Positions 50,615 through 60,414 are shown, counted from the stretch's first letter. The stretch is 64,000 nucleotides of DNA from Epilithonimonas zeae (GCF_900141765.1 NZ_FSRK01000003.1:460989-524988); one strand, 5' to 3'. Program-made: numbers and translations. Notes: generated by a model not told the origin, from the sequence alone.

Positions 50615-52369
50615 ATGTTCCGTACACACACAAACGGCGAATTGACGCTGGCAAATCTGAATGAAAAAGTAACACTTTCCGGTTGGGTTCAAACCATTCG
50701 TGACAAAGGTTTTATGATTTGGGTCGATTTGCGAGACCGTTACGGAATTACACAATTGGTTTTGGACGAAGAAAGAAGTTCAACAGAACTATTGGAATCG
50801 GCTAAGAAATTAGGTCGCGAATTTGTGATTCAGGTGGAAGGAATTGTTATCGAACGTGCTTCCAAAAATCCCAAAATCCCAACTGGCGACATCGAAATTT
50901 TGGTTTCTGATTTAAAAATATTAAATGCATCTGAACTTCCTCCTTTCACTATCGAAGATGAAACCGACGGTGGAGAAGAATTGAGAATGAAATACAGATA
51001 TCTGGATATCAGAAGAAATCCTGTAAAAGACAAACTGATTTTCCGTCACAAGATGGCGCAGAAAGTTAGAAACTATCTTTCAGACTCTGGTTTCATTGAG
51101 GTTGAAACACCCGTTTTGATTAAGTCAACTCCCGAAGGTGCGAGAGATTTCGTAGTTCCAAGCAGAATGAATCCCGGACAGTTTTACGCTTTGCCACAAT
51201 CGCCACAAACTTTCAAACAATTGTTGATGGTTGGCGGAATGGACAGATATTTCCAAATCGTGAAATGTTTCCGTGACGAAGATCTGCGTGCTGACAGACA
51301 ACCGGAATTCACACAAATCGATTGCGAAATGGCGTTCGTAGAACAAGAAGACATTATGAATGTTTTCGAAGGAATGACCAAAACATTATTGAAAGACATC
51401 ACAGGAAAAGAGTTTGGAGATTTCCCTAGAATGACTTTTGCCGATGCAATGCAGAAATATGGAAACGACAAACCGGACATCCGTTTCGGAATGGAATTCG
51501 TGGAACTGAATGAATTGGTTAAAGGAAAAGATTTCAAAATATTTGATGATTCAGAACTGGTTGTCGGGATTAATGTTGAAGGAATTGCTGATTACACCAG
51601 AAAACAAATCGATGAATTAATTGATTGGGTAAAACGTCCTCAAATCGGAGCTACAGGAATGGTTTGGATTAAATTCCAAAATGACGGTGTTGTAACTTCA
51701 TCAGTTAACAAATTCTATTCTGAAGAAGATTTGCAGCGTGTCGCTGAAACATTTAATTCAAAACCTGGCGACTTAATGCTAATTATGAGTGGAAATGCTG
51801 ATAAAGTTAGAACGCAGCTTTCAGCCTTGAGAATGGAATTAGGAAATCGTCTTGGATTGAGAAAAGGAAACGAATTTGCACCACTTTGGGTTGTAGATTT
51901 CCCATTGTTGGAATTTGACGAAGAAAGCGGAAGATACCACGCAATGCACCATCCATTCACTTCTCCAAAAACCGAAGATTTCCATCTTTTGGAAACCGAG
52001 CCAGGAAAAGCTAGAGCCAACGCTTATGATTTGGTTTTGAACGGAAACGAAATCGGTGGTGGTTCTATCAGAATTTTTGATAAAGATTTACAGTCAAGAA
52101 TGTTTGACTTGCTTGGTTTTTCAAAAGAAGAGGCAGAAGCGCAGTTCGGTTTCTTAATGAATGCTTTCAAATATGGCGCTCCGCCTCACGGAGGTTTAGC
52201 TTTCGGATTCGATAGATTGGTTGCCATCTTGGACGGAAACGAAGTGATTAGAGATTACATCGCATTCCCGAAAAACAATTCAGGAAGAGATGTGATGATT
52301 GACGCACCAGCGCCGATTCATCAGGAACAACTCACAGAGTTAGAATTGAAATTAGATTTAAAATCATAA
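50615..52369 (+). CDS. aspS: Aspartate--tRNA ligase
   Basis: Class II synthetase, 584 aa, charging tRNA-Asp (Bacteroidota usually use a discriminating enzyme). The N-terminal OB-fold anticodon domain has [20 protein letters not shown]. It is followed by motif 1 (FIEVETPVL), motif 2 ([20 protein letters not shown]) and motif 3 ([14 protein letters not shown], near residue 528). A bacterial GAD-type insertion lies in between. It stands alone behind its promoter and ends with a strong hairpin. Confidence 0.98.
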   Translation: MFRTHTNGELTLANLNEKVTLSGWVQTIRDKGFMIWVDLRDRYGITQLVLDEERSSTELLESAKKLGREFVIQVEGIVIERASKNPKIPTGDIEILVSDLKILNASELPPFTIEDETDGGEELRMKYRYLDIRRNPVKDKLIFRHKMAQKVRNYLSDSGFIEVETPVLIKSTPEGARDFVVPSRMNPGQFYALPQSPQTFKQLLMVGGMDRYFQIVKCFRDEDLRADRQPEFTQIDCEMAFVEQEDIMNVFEGMTKTLLKDITGKEFGDFPRMTFADAMQKYGNDKPDIRFGMEFVELNELVKGKDFKIFDDSELVVGINVEGIADYTRKQIDELIDWVKRPQIGATGMVWIKFQNDGVVTSSVNKFYSEEDLQRVAETFNSKPGDLMLIMSGNADKVRTQLSALRMELGNRLGLRKGNEFAPLWVVDFPLLEFDEESGRYHAMHHPFTSPKTEDFHLLETEPGKARANAYDLVLNGNEIGGGSIRIFDKDLQSRMFDLLGFSKEEAEAQFGFLMNAFKYGAPPHGGLAFGFDRLVAILDGNEVIRDYIAFPKNNSGRDVMIDAPAPIHQEQLTELELKLDLKS

Positions 52370-52374
52370 ATTAG

Positions 52375-52402
52375 AAGCGAGGAAATTTTTTCTCGCTTTT
52401 TT
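52375..52402 (+). terminator. aspS terminator, abutting the next start codon
   Basis: Hairpin AAGCGAG / CTCGCTTTTTTA. It ends 3 bp before the ATG of the next gene. Confidence 0.85.
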
Positions 52403-52405
52403 ATT

Positions 52406-54553
52406 ATGAAAAAACTAATACCAATAATCCTTTTACTTTTTCTAAATCTTTTTAATTGCCAATTTTTAAATGAGCAATATTCAAAAAGTAAAATTTACTC
52501 TTTGAAAGACAGCCTTGAAAAAGGTAATAGAAATGCTTTCTATGAAATAGTTCCTTTTCTTGACAGTCATAAAAAACTTGCTGAATTTTTAGGCTATCAT
52601 TATTTAGAAACTGAAGAACATATTTTGGCAAAACGGGCTATTATTGAAAATTCAATTTTCTTGCCGAAAGAAATAGTAATCGACAGTATTAGTTCAAAAC
52701 AATTCTCAGAATTTTTAAAGAAAAATAATAGTAAAATAAAATATTCTCAAGAGATACAAGCTTTTTATATTACTTCGATTGACAAAAGAAAGGAATTTGT
52801 AGAATTTAGAGAACTTCCAAAGTCAAAATTTGAAAAATTAATTATTAGAAAATCTGAAATCCTAAAAAAAGATTGGGTTAAGAATAAAAACATTGCTTTA
52901 TTAATTCAGAAAAACAATCCTGAAAGTCTATTAAGAATTTGCGAAGAATTTTACAGAGATAGAGACAAATTTAATAAATACAACAGGGATAAAGATGAAA
53001 TGTATGATCTGCTAAGAATTTTGATTCGAAAGGATATTGGTTCTATCGGCAGGCATAAATCTTTGTCTTGGGATACTAAAAGTTATAACTTCGACAATAA
53101 TTCTATTCTTAATTTATTAATTTATTTTTCAAAAAATTATAAAAATTTCACTTGGAATGATTCAGAAAACTACTTTATAAATCAGACTTTAAAATCAGAA
53201 AAGACCGATTCAATTTCTGATTTGTTTGAAGATTTACATAATGATAATGAAGCAATTGCATTAGAATCTTTTGTGAAATTATCACAAAGTAACCCTGAAA
53301 GAGTGTCCAAATTAGCTGGAGAGAAGGATAAAAATTTTCTTGAAAGAACAAATGACTCAATTCCTATGTTTCCTTTCAGATTCTTAATACAACTTTCTTT
53401 ATTTACAGAATATTGCAAACAAAATAACATTGATTTTTTAGGAAACCAAAGACTTGATCCGATCATTGAAAAGTTAAGTTCTAAATTATCATTTTCCGAA
53501 AGAAGAAAACTTGAAAGTGAATTAATTGACAATCTCAAAATTGAAGATATTACACCTTTAGAATACTGGACTCTTATTTATCAAAAGAAATTAAATCTAC
53601 AAGAATCTGTCTCTAGAATCCTAGATATCTATTACACCAAAAACTGGAGTAAAATATTAAATGATAATCAACAATTAAAGCTTTATTTGAAAAAATCTTT
53701 ACTCTTCAGCAGAATTGGTATCAATGGAAATCTTAATTATTATGCCTATAAGTTTATGGGGAATGGTTCTCTAGCAGTTGAAATTTTAAATAATATAAAA
53801 ACTGAGAATCCTGATTTAGAAAATCAAATTATTCGTATAAAAAAACTTTGCTTACAGAAATTAGAATATCCAATTGATGACAAAAAAATAAGTAACGCAA
53901 ATTTCAACAGTCAAAAAATAAACATAAAAGATGAAGTCGACAAAATAAGAATTATATCAAAAGATGAAGACGATTTTAGATATAATATTTTGACTTTGTT
54001 TTCAAAAATTGGTTATTCACAAATTCCAGAAGCAATAAAATTTGCAGATAAAATCAAATTTGAAAAAGTAAGTTTCCGGGACAAATATTCTTTCTTAGAA
54101 AGAGATTTTGGCTTTTTCAATATTGAAAATTGGAATTCTGAGGAAATTAGAAAAGATTTTCTTTCCATTTATCAGTCCCACACTGAAAAGCAACTTTATG
54201 AATATTATTTGGATAAAGCTGGAGTCGATTATAAGAATAATGATGGCAGAATAAATTATGATAAAATCTATGAGATTTTAAAATTTAATATTATCTATCC
54301 TTATACCGGAAGTAATATCAAAGAAAATGAAGTTGGAGCAATAATCAAAATTTTAGAATTGAATGAAAAAACAAGACTTGGATATCCTGATAAACTTTGT
54401 AATTCTGCTGGAATTTACATTTGCACACCAACAGATAGAGCCTGGGAATGGCAAAAATATCTCAATGACAACAAACTTTTAAAACAAGAACATTCTTATA
54501 TTGTTTCTTTTAATTATGGCTATTATTTAGATAAGGTTGTACAAGACAGATGA
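52406..54553 (+). CDS. Large secreted protein of unknown function
   Basis: 715 aa, not assignable to a family by eye. The N-terminus MKKLIPIILLLFLNLFNCQF is a signal peptide, possibly with a non-standard lipobox ending in NC. The body is predominantly helical and Lys/Asn/Ile/Leu rich with several repeated-looking helical hairpins, but no clear TPR motif. There is a C-terminal LCNSAGIYICTPTDRAWEWQ region with three Cys. No transmembrane segment, no T9SS domain. It starts right after the aspS terminator and has a markedly AT-rich codon usage. It converges on the JmjC gene. Confidence 0.6.
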   Translation: MKKLIPIILLLFLNLFNCQFLNEQYSKSKIYSLKDSLEKGNRNAFYEIVPFLDSHKKLAEFLGYHYLETEEHILAKRAIIENSIFLPKEIVIDSISSKQFSEFLKKNNSKIKYSQEIQAFYITSIDKRKEFVEFRELPKSKFEKLIIRKSEILKKDWVKNKNIALLIQKNNPESLLRICEEFYRDRDKFNKYNRDKDEMYDLLRILIRKDIGSIGRHKSLSWDTKSYNFDNNSILNLLIYFSKNYKNFTWNDSENYFINQTLKSEKTDSISDLFEDLHNDNEAIALESFVKLSQSNPERVSKLAGEKDKNFLERTNDSIPMFPFRFLIQLSLFTEYCKQNNIDFLGNQRLDPIIEKLSSKLSFSERRKLESELIDNLKIEDITPLEYWTLIYQKKLNLQESVSRILDIYYTKNWSKILNDNQQLKLYLKKSLLFSRIGINGNLNYYAYKFMGNGSLAVEILNNIKTENPDLENQIIRIKKLCLQKLEYPIDDKKISNANFNSQKINIKDEVDKIRIISKDEDDFRYNILTLFSKIGYSQIPEAIKFADKIKFEKVSFRDKYSFLERDFGFFNIENWNSEEIRKDFLSIYQSHTEKQLYEYYLDKAGVDYKNNDGRINYDKIYEILKFNIIYPYTGSNIKENEVGAIIKILELNEKTRLGYPDKLCNSAGIYICTPTDRAWEWQKYLNDNKLLKQEHSYIVSFNYGYYLDKVVQDR

Positions 54554-54563
54554 TGTTTTTCAA

Positions 54564-55475
54564 TCAAAAATGTATTGGAATATCAGGAATATCATCCAAA
54601 ATATGTTTTCCTTCGATTTTGTCAATCGCTTTTTGAGCTCTTCTCTTGGCAACTGAAACTTTATAATTAAACCATTTTTCCTTGAATAATTTTCTCATTA
54701 GATTATCAAAATGTCTTGTAAATACTAGATTTCTGAAACCTCGCCATTTTTCTATTAATTTAGATGGCAATGCTCTTACCGAAATTGAATAACCTTCCGT
54801 TTCATATTGAATAAAATGCCACCAGCCAGATGGCATATAAAGTGTTTGTCCTGGTTTGAGAATTGCTTCGTAACCTTTAAGATATTTCAATCCTGGGAAT
54901 TCTTCTTGGGTTGAAGTTTTAAGATTGGCAATGCTATGAAAATTGTAAGGCAACTTGTAAAGTAAATCAGATTGATTGAGTGGAAACAGCCAAACTCTTT
55001 TCACACCTTGATATTGTGTCAAAAAGACGTGTGACATATCGATATCAACGTGATTTCGGGTATTGGAACCTTCGCCTCCGAAAAACATAAATGGGAGCCA
55101 ATGAAGAACTTTACCTTTTGTAATGTCTTTGTATTGAATATCTTTTTTTAGTTCCGGTTTGATGGTCAGTAGATTAAAAAGAAACAAACGATATTCTGTT
55201 GCTTTTTCTGAAATGAGGTCAAGATATTCTGCAAAAGTCATTTTTGCAATCGGTTTACTTGCCGCTCTGTTGAGAGAATGGATTTCCCCGCCATAAACAT
55301 CCACTTCTTTTTCTCCGGCGATTTCCTTGAAATAATCATAATTCCATTTTTGGAATGCAGCACTCTGAGAATCAACAAAATCCTCGATAATTACAGGAAC
55401 ATTCGGTTTCATATACTGAGAAACGAATTGGTCTGAAGTAATATTTTTGACTTTATCTAATGATTTGAGTTCCAT
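54564..55475 (-). CDS. JmjC/cupin-8-like Fe(II)/2-oxoglutarate dioxygenase
   Basis: 303 aa, cupin-like domain of the JmjC type. The metal triad is visible as NHVDIDMSHVFLTQYQGVKR (HxD near residue 140) and MPSGWWHFIQYETEGYSISV (distal His near 220). VPVIIEDFVDSQSAAFQKWN (near 30) is the conserved entry strand. The family includes protein and tRNA hydroxylases; the target is unknown. The last 60 residues are basic (KEKWFNYKVSVAKRRAQKAI). Promoter box TAGATTTG at 55496-55503. Confidence 0.85.
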   Translation of the reverse strand: MELKSLDKVKNITSDQFVSQYMKPNVPVIIEDFVDSQSAAFQKWNYDYFKEIAGEKEVDVYGGEIHSLNRAASKPIAKMTFAEYLDLISEKATEYRLFLFNLLTIKPELKKDIQYKDITKGKVLHWLPFMFFGGEGSNTRNHVDIDMSHVFLTQYQGVKRVWLFPLNQSDLLYKLPYNFHSIANLKTSTQEEFPGLKYLKGYEAILKPGQTLYMPSGWWHFIQYETEGYSISVRALPSKLIEKWRGFRNLVFTRHFDNLMRKLFKEKWFNYKVSVAKRRAQKAIDKIEGKHILDDIPDIPIHF

Positions 55476-55495
55476 TAAAAACGATTTTAAAGGAA

Positions 55496-55503
55496 CAAAT
55501 CTA
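55496..55503 (-). promoter_or_regulatory. -7 promoter box TAGATTTG for the JmjC gene
   Basis: Minus-strand TAnnTTTG match about 20 nt before the ATG. Confidence 0.6.
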
Positions 55504-55552
55504 TAAAATAATTTTAATTCATACTAAAATAATATGAATTAAAGTTTTCGTA

Positions 55553-56281
55553 TTAAGGCAACTTCGCCACCAAAAATTCAGGAGATAATTTCAAAATCCA
55601 ATAGATAATTTTCCATTTCCAGTTTGGAACAATTGTGAAAGAATTACCTGCATTTACAATATAGTTCGCAACATAATCCGGTTCCATTATCAAATTTTTG
55701 TTAAGTTCTAATCCAGCATTGATTTTAGTATTGATATAACCAATAACCAAAACATTTACAATAATTTTTCTAGAATTCAATTCTTGTCTTAGTCCAGCCA
55801 AGTATTGTGTAAAAGCAGATTTTGTACTTCCATAAACGAAATTACTTTTTCGTCCGCGAACACCTGATAACGATGACAAGCCGATAATTCTTTCTAAGTT
55901 TTTATTTGATTGGTCTGTCGCAATAATATTCAGAATAGAAACTGCACCAATGTAATTCGTTTTCATCATTTCAAATGTTCCTTCGAAGTTCCTTAAAGCT
56001 TCTTGATTTTCCACTAAAAACCCTGCAGAATAAACTACAATATTCGGTTTTACAGGCAATTCATCATAGAAATATTGATGAGAAGAGAAATCTGTGGCAT
56101 CGAAATATTTAATCTCAAATTTAGATTTATCCAGATGATTTTCATCAGCAAAATTCTGCAGAGATTTTAGATTTCTGGAAGCGAGAATCACGAAATAGCC
56201 TTTATCAATGTAAAGTTTGGCGGCTTGTTTTGCAACATCCGAATTGGCACCCAGAATCAGAACAGTTTTATGAGTATTCAT
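55553..56281 (-). CDS. Short-chain dehydrogenase/reductase
   Basis: 242-aa Rossmann enzyme of the SDR family. It begins MNTHKTVLILGANSDVAKQA, a nucleotide-binding loop, with NIVVYSAGFLVENQ (NAG-like, near 80), LSSLSGVRGRKSNFVYGSTK (catalytic Ser and YxxxK, near 137-152) and VIGYINTKI. The substrate is unknown. The start is ATG 56281: the -7 box TATTTTTG at 56286-56293 lies only 4 nt upstream, so the mRNA would be leaderless. An ORF extending to 56311 would cross the promoter. Confidence 0.88.
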   Translation of the reverse strand: MNTHKTVLILGANSDVAKQAAKLYIDKGYFVILASRNLKSLQNFADENHLDKSKFEIKYFDATDFSSHQYFYDELPVKPNIVVYSAGFLVENQEALRNFEGTFEMMKTNYIGAVSILNIIATDQSNKNLERIIGLSSLSGVRGRKSNFVYGSTKSAFTQYLAGLRQELNSRKIIVNVLVIGYINTKINAGLELNKNLIMEPDYVANYIVNAGNSFTIVPNWKWKIIYWILKLSPEFLVAKLP

Positions 56282-56285
56282 TTTA

Positions 56286-56293
56286 CAAAAATA
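56286..56293 (-). promoter_or_regulatory. -7 promoter box TATTTTTG, 4 nt from the SDR ATG
   Basis: Minus-strand TAnnTTTG match. With only TAAA between box and ATG, transcription should begin at the start codon. Confidence 0.65.
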
Positions 56294-56318
56294 TAGAATA
56301 GAACACTTCAAAAATCCT

Positions 56319-56326
56319 TAATTTTG
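56319..56326 (+). promoter_or_regulatory. -7 promoter box TAATTTTG, 4 nt from the aroC ATG
   Basis: Plus-strand match separated from ATG 56331 by TAAT only. It mirrors the divergent SDR promoter and predicts a leaderless aroC transcript. Confidence 0.65.
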
Positions 56327-56330
56327 TAAT

Positions 56331-57392
56331 ATGTATAATGTTTTAGGAAACTTTTTAACGCTTTCTTCGTTTGGCGAAAGTCACGGAGAAGCTTATGGCG
56401 GAATTATCACCAATTTTCCAGCTGGTCTGGAAATCGATTTAGAGAAGATCCAACTCGAACTTGACCGTAGAAAACCGGGACAATCGGCAATCGTTACTCA
56501 AAGAAAAGAAAGTGACACTGTTCGATTTTTGTCAGGAATCTTTGACGGAAAATCTACCGGAACACCAATTGGTTTTATCGTAGAAAATGAAAACCAGCGT
56601 TCCAAAGATTACGACCATATCGCACAAGCCTATCGTCCAAGTCACGCCGATTATACTTACGACCAAAAATTCGGAATTCGAGATTATCGTGGTGGTGGAA
56701 AATCGTCTGCTCGCGAAACTCTGAACTGGGTTGTTGCTGGAGCTTTAGCAAAACAATTTTTACCTGAGATTGAAATCAATGCTTATGTTTCTTCGGTTGG
56801 AGAGATTTTCTGTGAGAAGCCTTATCAACATTTAGACTTTTCTAAAACCGAAAGTAATATCGTTCGTTGTCCTGATGAGGAAACTGCTGAAAAAATGATT
56901 GAAAGAATCAAGGAAATCAAAAAAGAAGGCAACACGATTGGCGGAACGGTAACTTGTGTTATCAAAAATGTTCCGACCGGATTAGGCGAACCAATTTTCA
57001 ATAAACTCCACGCAGAATTAGGAAAAGCAATGCTGAATATCAATGCCTGCAAAGGTTTTGAATATGGAAGCGGTTTCTGTGGAGCAAAAATGACAGGAAA
57101 GGAGCATAACGACCTTTTCAATCAAGATGGAACAACGCAATCCAATCTTTCTGGCGGAATCCAAGGTGGAATTTCCAATGGAATGGATATCTATTTCCGT
57201 GTGGCTTTCAAACCTGTTGCAACAATTCTACGTCCTCAGGAAAGTATCAATAAAGATGGAGAAACTGTAATCGTAGAAGGTAAAGGAAGACACGACCCTT
57301 GTGTAGTTCCGAGAGCTGTTCCTATTGTGGAAAGTTTGGCCGCTTTTGTTTTGGCAGATATGTCTTTAATTAATAAAACCAGAAAAATATAA
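56331..57392 (+). CDS. aroC: Chorismate synthase
   Basis: Converts EPSP to chorismate with reduced FMN, the last shared step of aromatic amino acid synthesis. The 353 aa open with [20 protein letters not shown], with [17 protein letters not shown] (near 45), [20 protein letters not shown] (near 104) and the late [20 protein letters not shown]. Length and order are normal. It heads an operon: the stop overlaps the ATG of the thioredoxin-fold gene (57392). No other aro gene is nearby. Confidence 0.98.
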   Translation: MYNVLGNFLTLSSFGESHGEAYGGIITNFPAGLEIDLEKIQLELDRRKPGQSAIVTQRKESDTVRFLSGIFDGKSTGTPIGFIVENENQRSKDYDHIAQAYRPSHADYTYDQKFGIRDYRGGGKSSARETLNWVVAGALAKQFLPEIEINAYVSSVGEIFCEKPYQHLDFSKTESNIVRCPDEETAEKMIERIKEIKKEGNTIGGTVTCVIKNVPTGLGEPIFNKLHAELGKAMLNINACKGFEYGSGFCGAKMTGKEHNDLFNQDGTTQSNLSGGIQGGISNGMDIYFRVAFKPVATILRPQESINKDGETVIVEGKGRHDPCVVPRAVPIVESLAAFVLADMSLINKTRKI

Positions 57393-57958
57393 TGGACATC
57401 AAACAATATTGGGACAACGCTGTTTCTTACACAGAATATCTTCGTGATGCAGGAGAAAGATTAGGAAATCCAAAAGATACGCAAGAAGCTGATTATGCAG
57501 AATATTACCGATTAGGAATCCAAAGAATGAACAGAATGACGGAGAAATATCTTCCGAATTCTGAACAGGTTGAAAAATTTGCCGGGAAAAATTTCAAAGG
57601 AAAAATATTGATTATTTCTGAATCTTGGTGTGGTGACGCAAGTCAGGTGATTCCGGTTGTTGCGAAGTTTTTTGAACAATTTGAAATCAAAATTTCTTAC
57701 CGCGACCAAGAACCAAGTTTGATTGACAGTTATTTAACAAACGGCGGAAAGTCCATTCCAATTGTGATTTTCCTTGATGAAGAATTAAACGAAATCGCTC
57801 ATTGGGGACCGAGACCAAAACACGGAACTGAACTTCTGAATAAACATAAAGCTAATCCAGAAGAATTCACGAAAGACCAATTCTATGTGGAATTGCAGAC
57901 TTATTATGCAAAAAACAGAGGTTTTGATACAATTGAGGAGCTTTTGGAACTAATTTAA
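57392..57958 (+). CDS. Thioredoxin-fold protein with a single active-site cysteine
   Basis: 188 aa, cytoplasmic (no signal peptide). The thioredoxin-like domain from about residue 65 has IISESWCGDASQVIPVVAKF, where the second Cys of the usual CxxC is missing (WCGDAS). The conserved cis-Pro is in GGKSIPIVIFLDEELNEIAH. The family (thioredoxin_9-like) occurs widely in Bacteroidota without a known role. It shares its first base with the last base of the aroC stop, hence tight coupling. Confidence 0.85.
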   Translation: MDIKQYWDNAVSYTEYLRDAGERLGNPKDTQEADYAEYYRLGIQRMNRMTEKYLPNSEQVEKFAGKNFKGKILIISESWCGDASQVIPVVAKFFEQFEIKISYRDQEPSLIDSYLTNGGKSIPIVIFLDEELNEIAHWGPRPKHGTELLNKHKANPEEFTKDQFYVELQTYYAKNRGFDTIEELLELI

Positions 57959-57968
57959 TTTAAGCCTA

Positions 57969-58526
57969 ATGAACTTCATTAAAAAAAATATAATCTACGT
58001 TATCATCATTGGTGTTGTATCAGCTTTTGCGTTGATAAAACCGCTTCGTGATTTTGTGTCAGAACAGATTGCGATGAGTCCAACTGTGGCAAAAATAAAT
58101 GATGAAACAACACTTTCCGACGATGTTCTGAACATCGATCTGAAAGGGATTAATACAAGCAGCACCAATCTGAAAAACCTGCGCGGAAAAGTGCTTTTCC
58201 TTAATTTTTGGGGAACCTGGTGTCCGCCTTGTAGAACAGAATGGCCAACGATTCAGAAATTGTATGATTTGAAAAAAGACAAACTGGAATTTGCGTTGAT
58301 TGCAATGCAAGACCAAGAGGAAGATGTGAAGAAATATTTGAAAGAAAATAATTTCACAGTTCCCGTTTACATTGCCGAAAGTCCGCTTGACCCAAAAATT
58401 TTGCCTGTTGCTTTTCCTACAACTTATTTGATTGGAAAAGATGGAAGAATTCTTAAAAAAGAAGATAGCTCGATGGATTGGAGCAAGGATTCGGTTTTGG
58501 AATTTATTGATAATGTAACGAAATGA
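57969..58526 (+). CDS. TlpA-like envelope thioredoxin
   Basis: 185 aa. One N-terminal membrane helix (IIYVIIIGVVSAFALIKPL) anchors a periplasmic TlpA/ResA-type domain with LNFWGTWCPPCRTEWPTIQK (CxxC near 80) and the cis-Pro in PVAFPTTYLIGKDGRILKK (near 157). It probably reduces disulfides of cytochrome c or exported proteins. It is 10 bp after the previous gene, thus third in the aroC operon. Terminator at 58569-58601. Confidence 0.9.
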   Translation: MNFIKKNIIYVIIIGVVSAFALIKPLRDFVSEQIAMSPTVAKINDETTLSDDVLNIDLKGINTSSTNLKNLRGKVLFLNFWGTWCPPCRTEWPTIQKLYDLKKDKLEFALIAMQDQEEDVKKYLKENNFTVPVYIAESPLDPKILPVAFPTTYLIGKDGRILKKEDSSMDWSKDSVLEFIDNVTK

Positions 58527-58568
58527 TAAACCGTTGATTCGCTAAATTGTTAATTTGATGATAAAATT

Positions 58569-58601
58569 AAAATCCCTGAATCAATGATTCAGGGATTTTT
58601 T
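58569..58601. terminator. Terminator between TlpA-like gene and yajC
   Basis: Hairpin AAAATCCCTGAATCA / TGATTCAGGGATTTTTT. It suits both convergent transcripts. Confidence 0.9.
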
Positions 58602-58621
58602 ATATTTAAGAATAATTGAAA

Positions 58622-58954
58622 TTATTTCTTTTTCTCTACTCCAAAAGTTTCTGGAAATCTTGCGATTGTGAAATCTCTAGAGATTGCAGCTTTTTCAAAT
58701 TTAAGTTTTCCACTCAAAGTTTCTAAAACTACACCATCTTCATTAATAGAGAAAATCGTTCCGTGCATTCCAGAAGTTGTTACTACTTTCGCTCCAGGCT
58801 TAAGCGCTTCTTGGAAAGATTTTTCCTGCTTTTGCTTTCTCATTTGTGGACGAATCATCAGGAAATAAAACCCAACGAACATCAATCCAATCATTAATAA
58901 TGTTGGAGTCATAGACTGTGCTGGAGCTGCAGCTTGTAAAAATATTGTAAGCAT
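58622..58954 (-). CDS. yajC: Preprotein translocase subunit YajC
   Basis: 110 aa, one transmembrane helix (LLMIGLMFVGFYFLMIRPQM) followed by the YajC basic turn RKQKQEKSFQEALKPGAKVV and a soluble SH3-like tail (TTSGMHGTIFSINEDGVVLE). Accessory to SecDF in protein export. It ends the nusB-DUF1573-yajC operon, 4 bp after the DUF1573 gene. Confidence 0.94.
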   Translation of the reverse strand: MLTIFLQAAAPAQSMTPTLLMIGLMFVGFYFLMIRPQMRKQKQEKSFQEALKPGAKVVTTSGMHGTIFSINEDGVVLETLSGKLKFEKAAISRDFTIARFPETFGVEKKK

Positions 58955-58958
58955 AATA

Positions 58959-59465
58959 TTATGGTAAAATGTTAGCTGAGAAAGTTAATCTTACGGGCGC
59001 TTTTTCTACGTTTACAAAAGCATCAGCTACTTTGTTAACTGCTCCATCGAAGTTTGTAGAATCAAAATGTAAAGTAATCTTTCCTTTTTTGCCTGGTAAG
59101 ATTGGTTCTTTTGTAAAATCTGGAACTGTACATCCGCAACCTGGTTTTACGTTAGAAATAATCAATGGGTTAGTCCCTGTATTGGTTACTTCGTAGATAT
59201 GTTCTACTTTTTCTCCTTTTTTGATGTCACCAAAGTTATGGTCAGTCTCGCTGAATGCAATAGTTGTCAATGGTTTGCTCTGCGCTTCTTTTACCAATGC
59301 TGCATCCTCTGGGTTAACAGATTCCTGAGACATTGCTTCAACTACAGTACTTGCTTGAGTTGAATCAGCTCCAGGAATATGGTCTAGTTTGTTTTCTTCT
59401 TTTTTGTTACAAGAAAAAGCAAGTGTGCAAAGTGCAGCTACTGCTAATATTTTGATTGATTTCAT
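58959..59465 (-). CDS. DUF1573 lipoprotein
   Basis: 168 aa. The lipobox LAFSC (Cys near residue 19) is followed by a linker and the DUF1573 Ig-like (HYDIN-type) domain with DHNFGDIKKGEKVEHIYEVT and VKPGCGCTVPDFTKEPILPG (near 108). The role is unknown, but the position between nusB and yajC is conserved in the phylum. Confidence 0.9.
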   Translation of the reverse strand: MKSIKILAVAALCTLAFSCNKKEENKLDHIPGADSTQASTVVEAMSQESVNPEDAALVKEAQSKPLTTIAFSETDHNFGDIKKGEKVEHIYEVTNTGTNPLIISNVKPGCGCTVPDFTKEPILPGKKGKITLHFDSTNFDGAVNKVADAFVNVEKAPVRLTFSANILP

Positions 59466-59486
59466 AATACTAAAAATATATTTTGA

Positions 59487-60392
59487 TTAAATTCGATTTA
59501 AATCTTTTGTGTATTTGTCAAGAATTCCGTTGATAAAGATATTGGATTTTTCTGTTCCGTACACTTTGGAAACATCAATATATTCATTAATAATAATTCT
59601 TGATGCTGTTAATGGGAAACGATCCAATTCTGTAATGGCAGCCACCAAAATAATTCTGTCAATCAAAGAAATTCTATCTAAATCCCAGTTCAGTAATTTG
59701 GATTCCAGTTTCTTTTCTGTCTCCTCCCAATTGTTAAGAGATGATCTTAGAAGTTTTCTAGCAAAATCCTCGTCTTCGTCATCTTTCAGCATTTTGATTA
59801 AAGTATGGGAAGCCTCTGACTCCTTCATAAAACCAATTGTCTTCTGAATCATCGAGTTGGCAATATGAAAATCATCTGCCCAGGACATTTCCTTTTCTTC
59901 AAATCTTTCGTGTAAATCTGTGTTTTCTGCAATGTATCTCAGGAACAGTTTACCAATGAATTTTTGGTCATCTTCAAACGAAATTTCTTCGTCCTGCATA
60001 TAATCCTGATAACGCTTTCCTGCTTTGATTCTTTGGAATGTTTTTACCAAAATCTCATCGTTCGGGTCCCAAATCAATTCTTTATGTTTTTCAGAAAAGC
60101 TTCTTCTTTCCTCATTGTCTTCTATCTGAAGAAGAATTTGGTTTCTGGTAAATTTTTGATTGGGGTTTTCATCTTCTTTAGTTTTCAGGTATTTGTTTTT
60201 CCCGATTTCCATTTGGTCTTCTGCCAAACGTTTTAAACCAACAAGAAAGTTGAGTTCATAAATGTAGAGATGATAGATTTTGTTGATTTCTGAGAACATA
60301 TTTTTCTCAATAATATCAAACTTAATAGGATTTTGATAGTAAGAATACAAAGATTCTACAACTTTTTCGCGGATTTGTCTTCTTCCCAGCAT
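59487..60392 (-). CDS. nusB: Transcription antitermination protein NusB, long form
   Basis: Component of rRNA antitermination complexes, binding boxA with NusE. It has 301 aa against about 140 in E. coli: the first 150 residues are an extension typical of Bacteroidota, opening GRRQIREKVVESLYSYYQN. The NusB domain lies from about 165 to the end, with LLNWDLDRISLIDRIILVAA, FPLTASRIIINEYIDVSKVY and NGILDKYTK. It heads the operon with DUF1573 and yajC. Promoter box TATCTTTG at 60415-60422. Confidence 0.95.
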   Translation of the reverse strand: MLGRRQIREKVVESLYSYYQNPIKFDIIEKNMFSEINKIYHLYIYELNFLVGLKRLAEDQMEIGKNKYLKTKEDENPNQKFTRNQILLQIEDNEERRSFSEKHKELIWDPNDEILVKTFQRIKAGKRYQDYMQDEEISFEDDQKFIGKLFLRYIAENTDLHERFEEKEMSWADDFHIANSMIQKTIGFMKESEASHTLIKMLKDDEDEDFARKLLRSSLNNWEETEKKLESKLLNWDLDRISLIDRIILVAAITELDRFPLTASRIIINEYIDVSKVYGTEKSNIFINGILDKYTKDLNRI

Positions 60393-60414
60393 TTCAAAGA
60401 ACTTTTAGTGGGTG

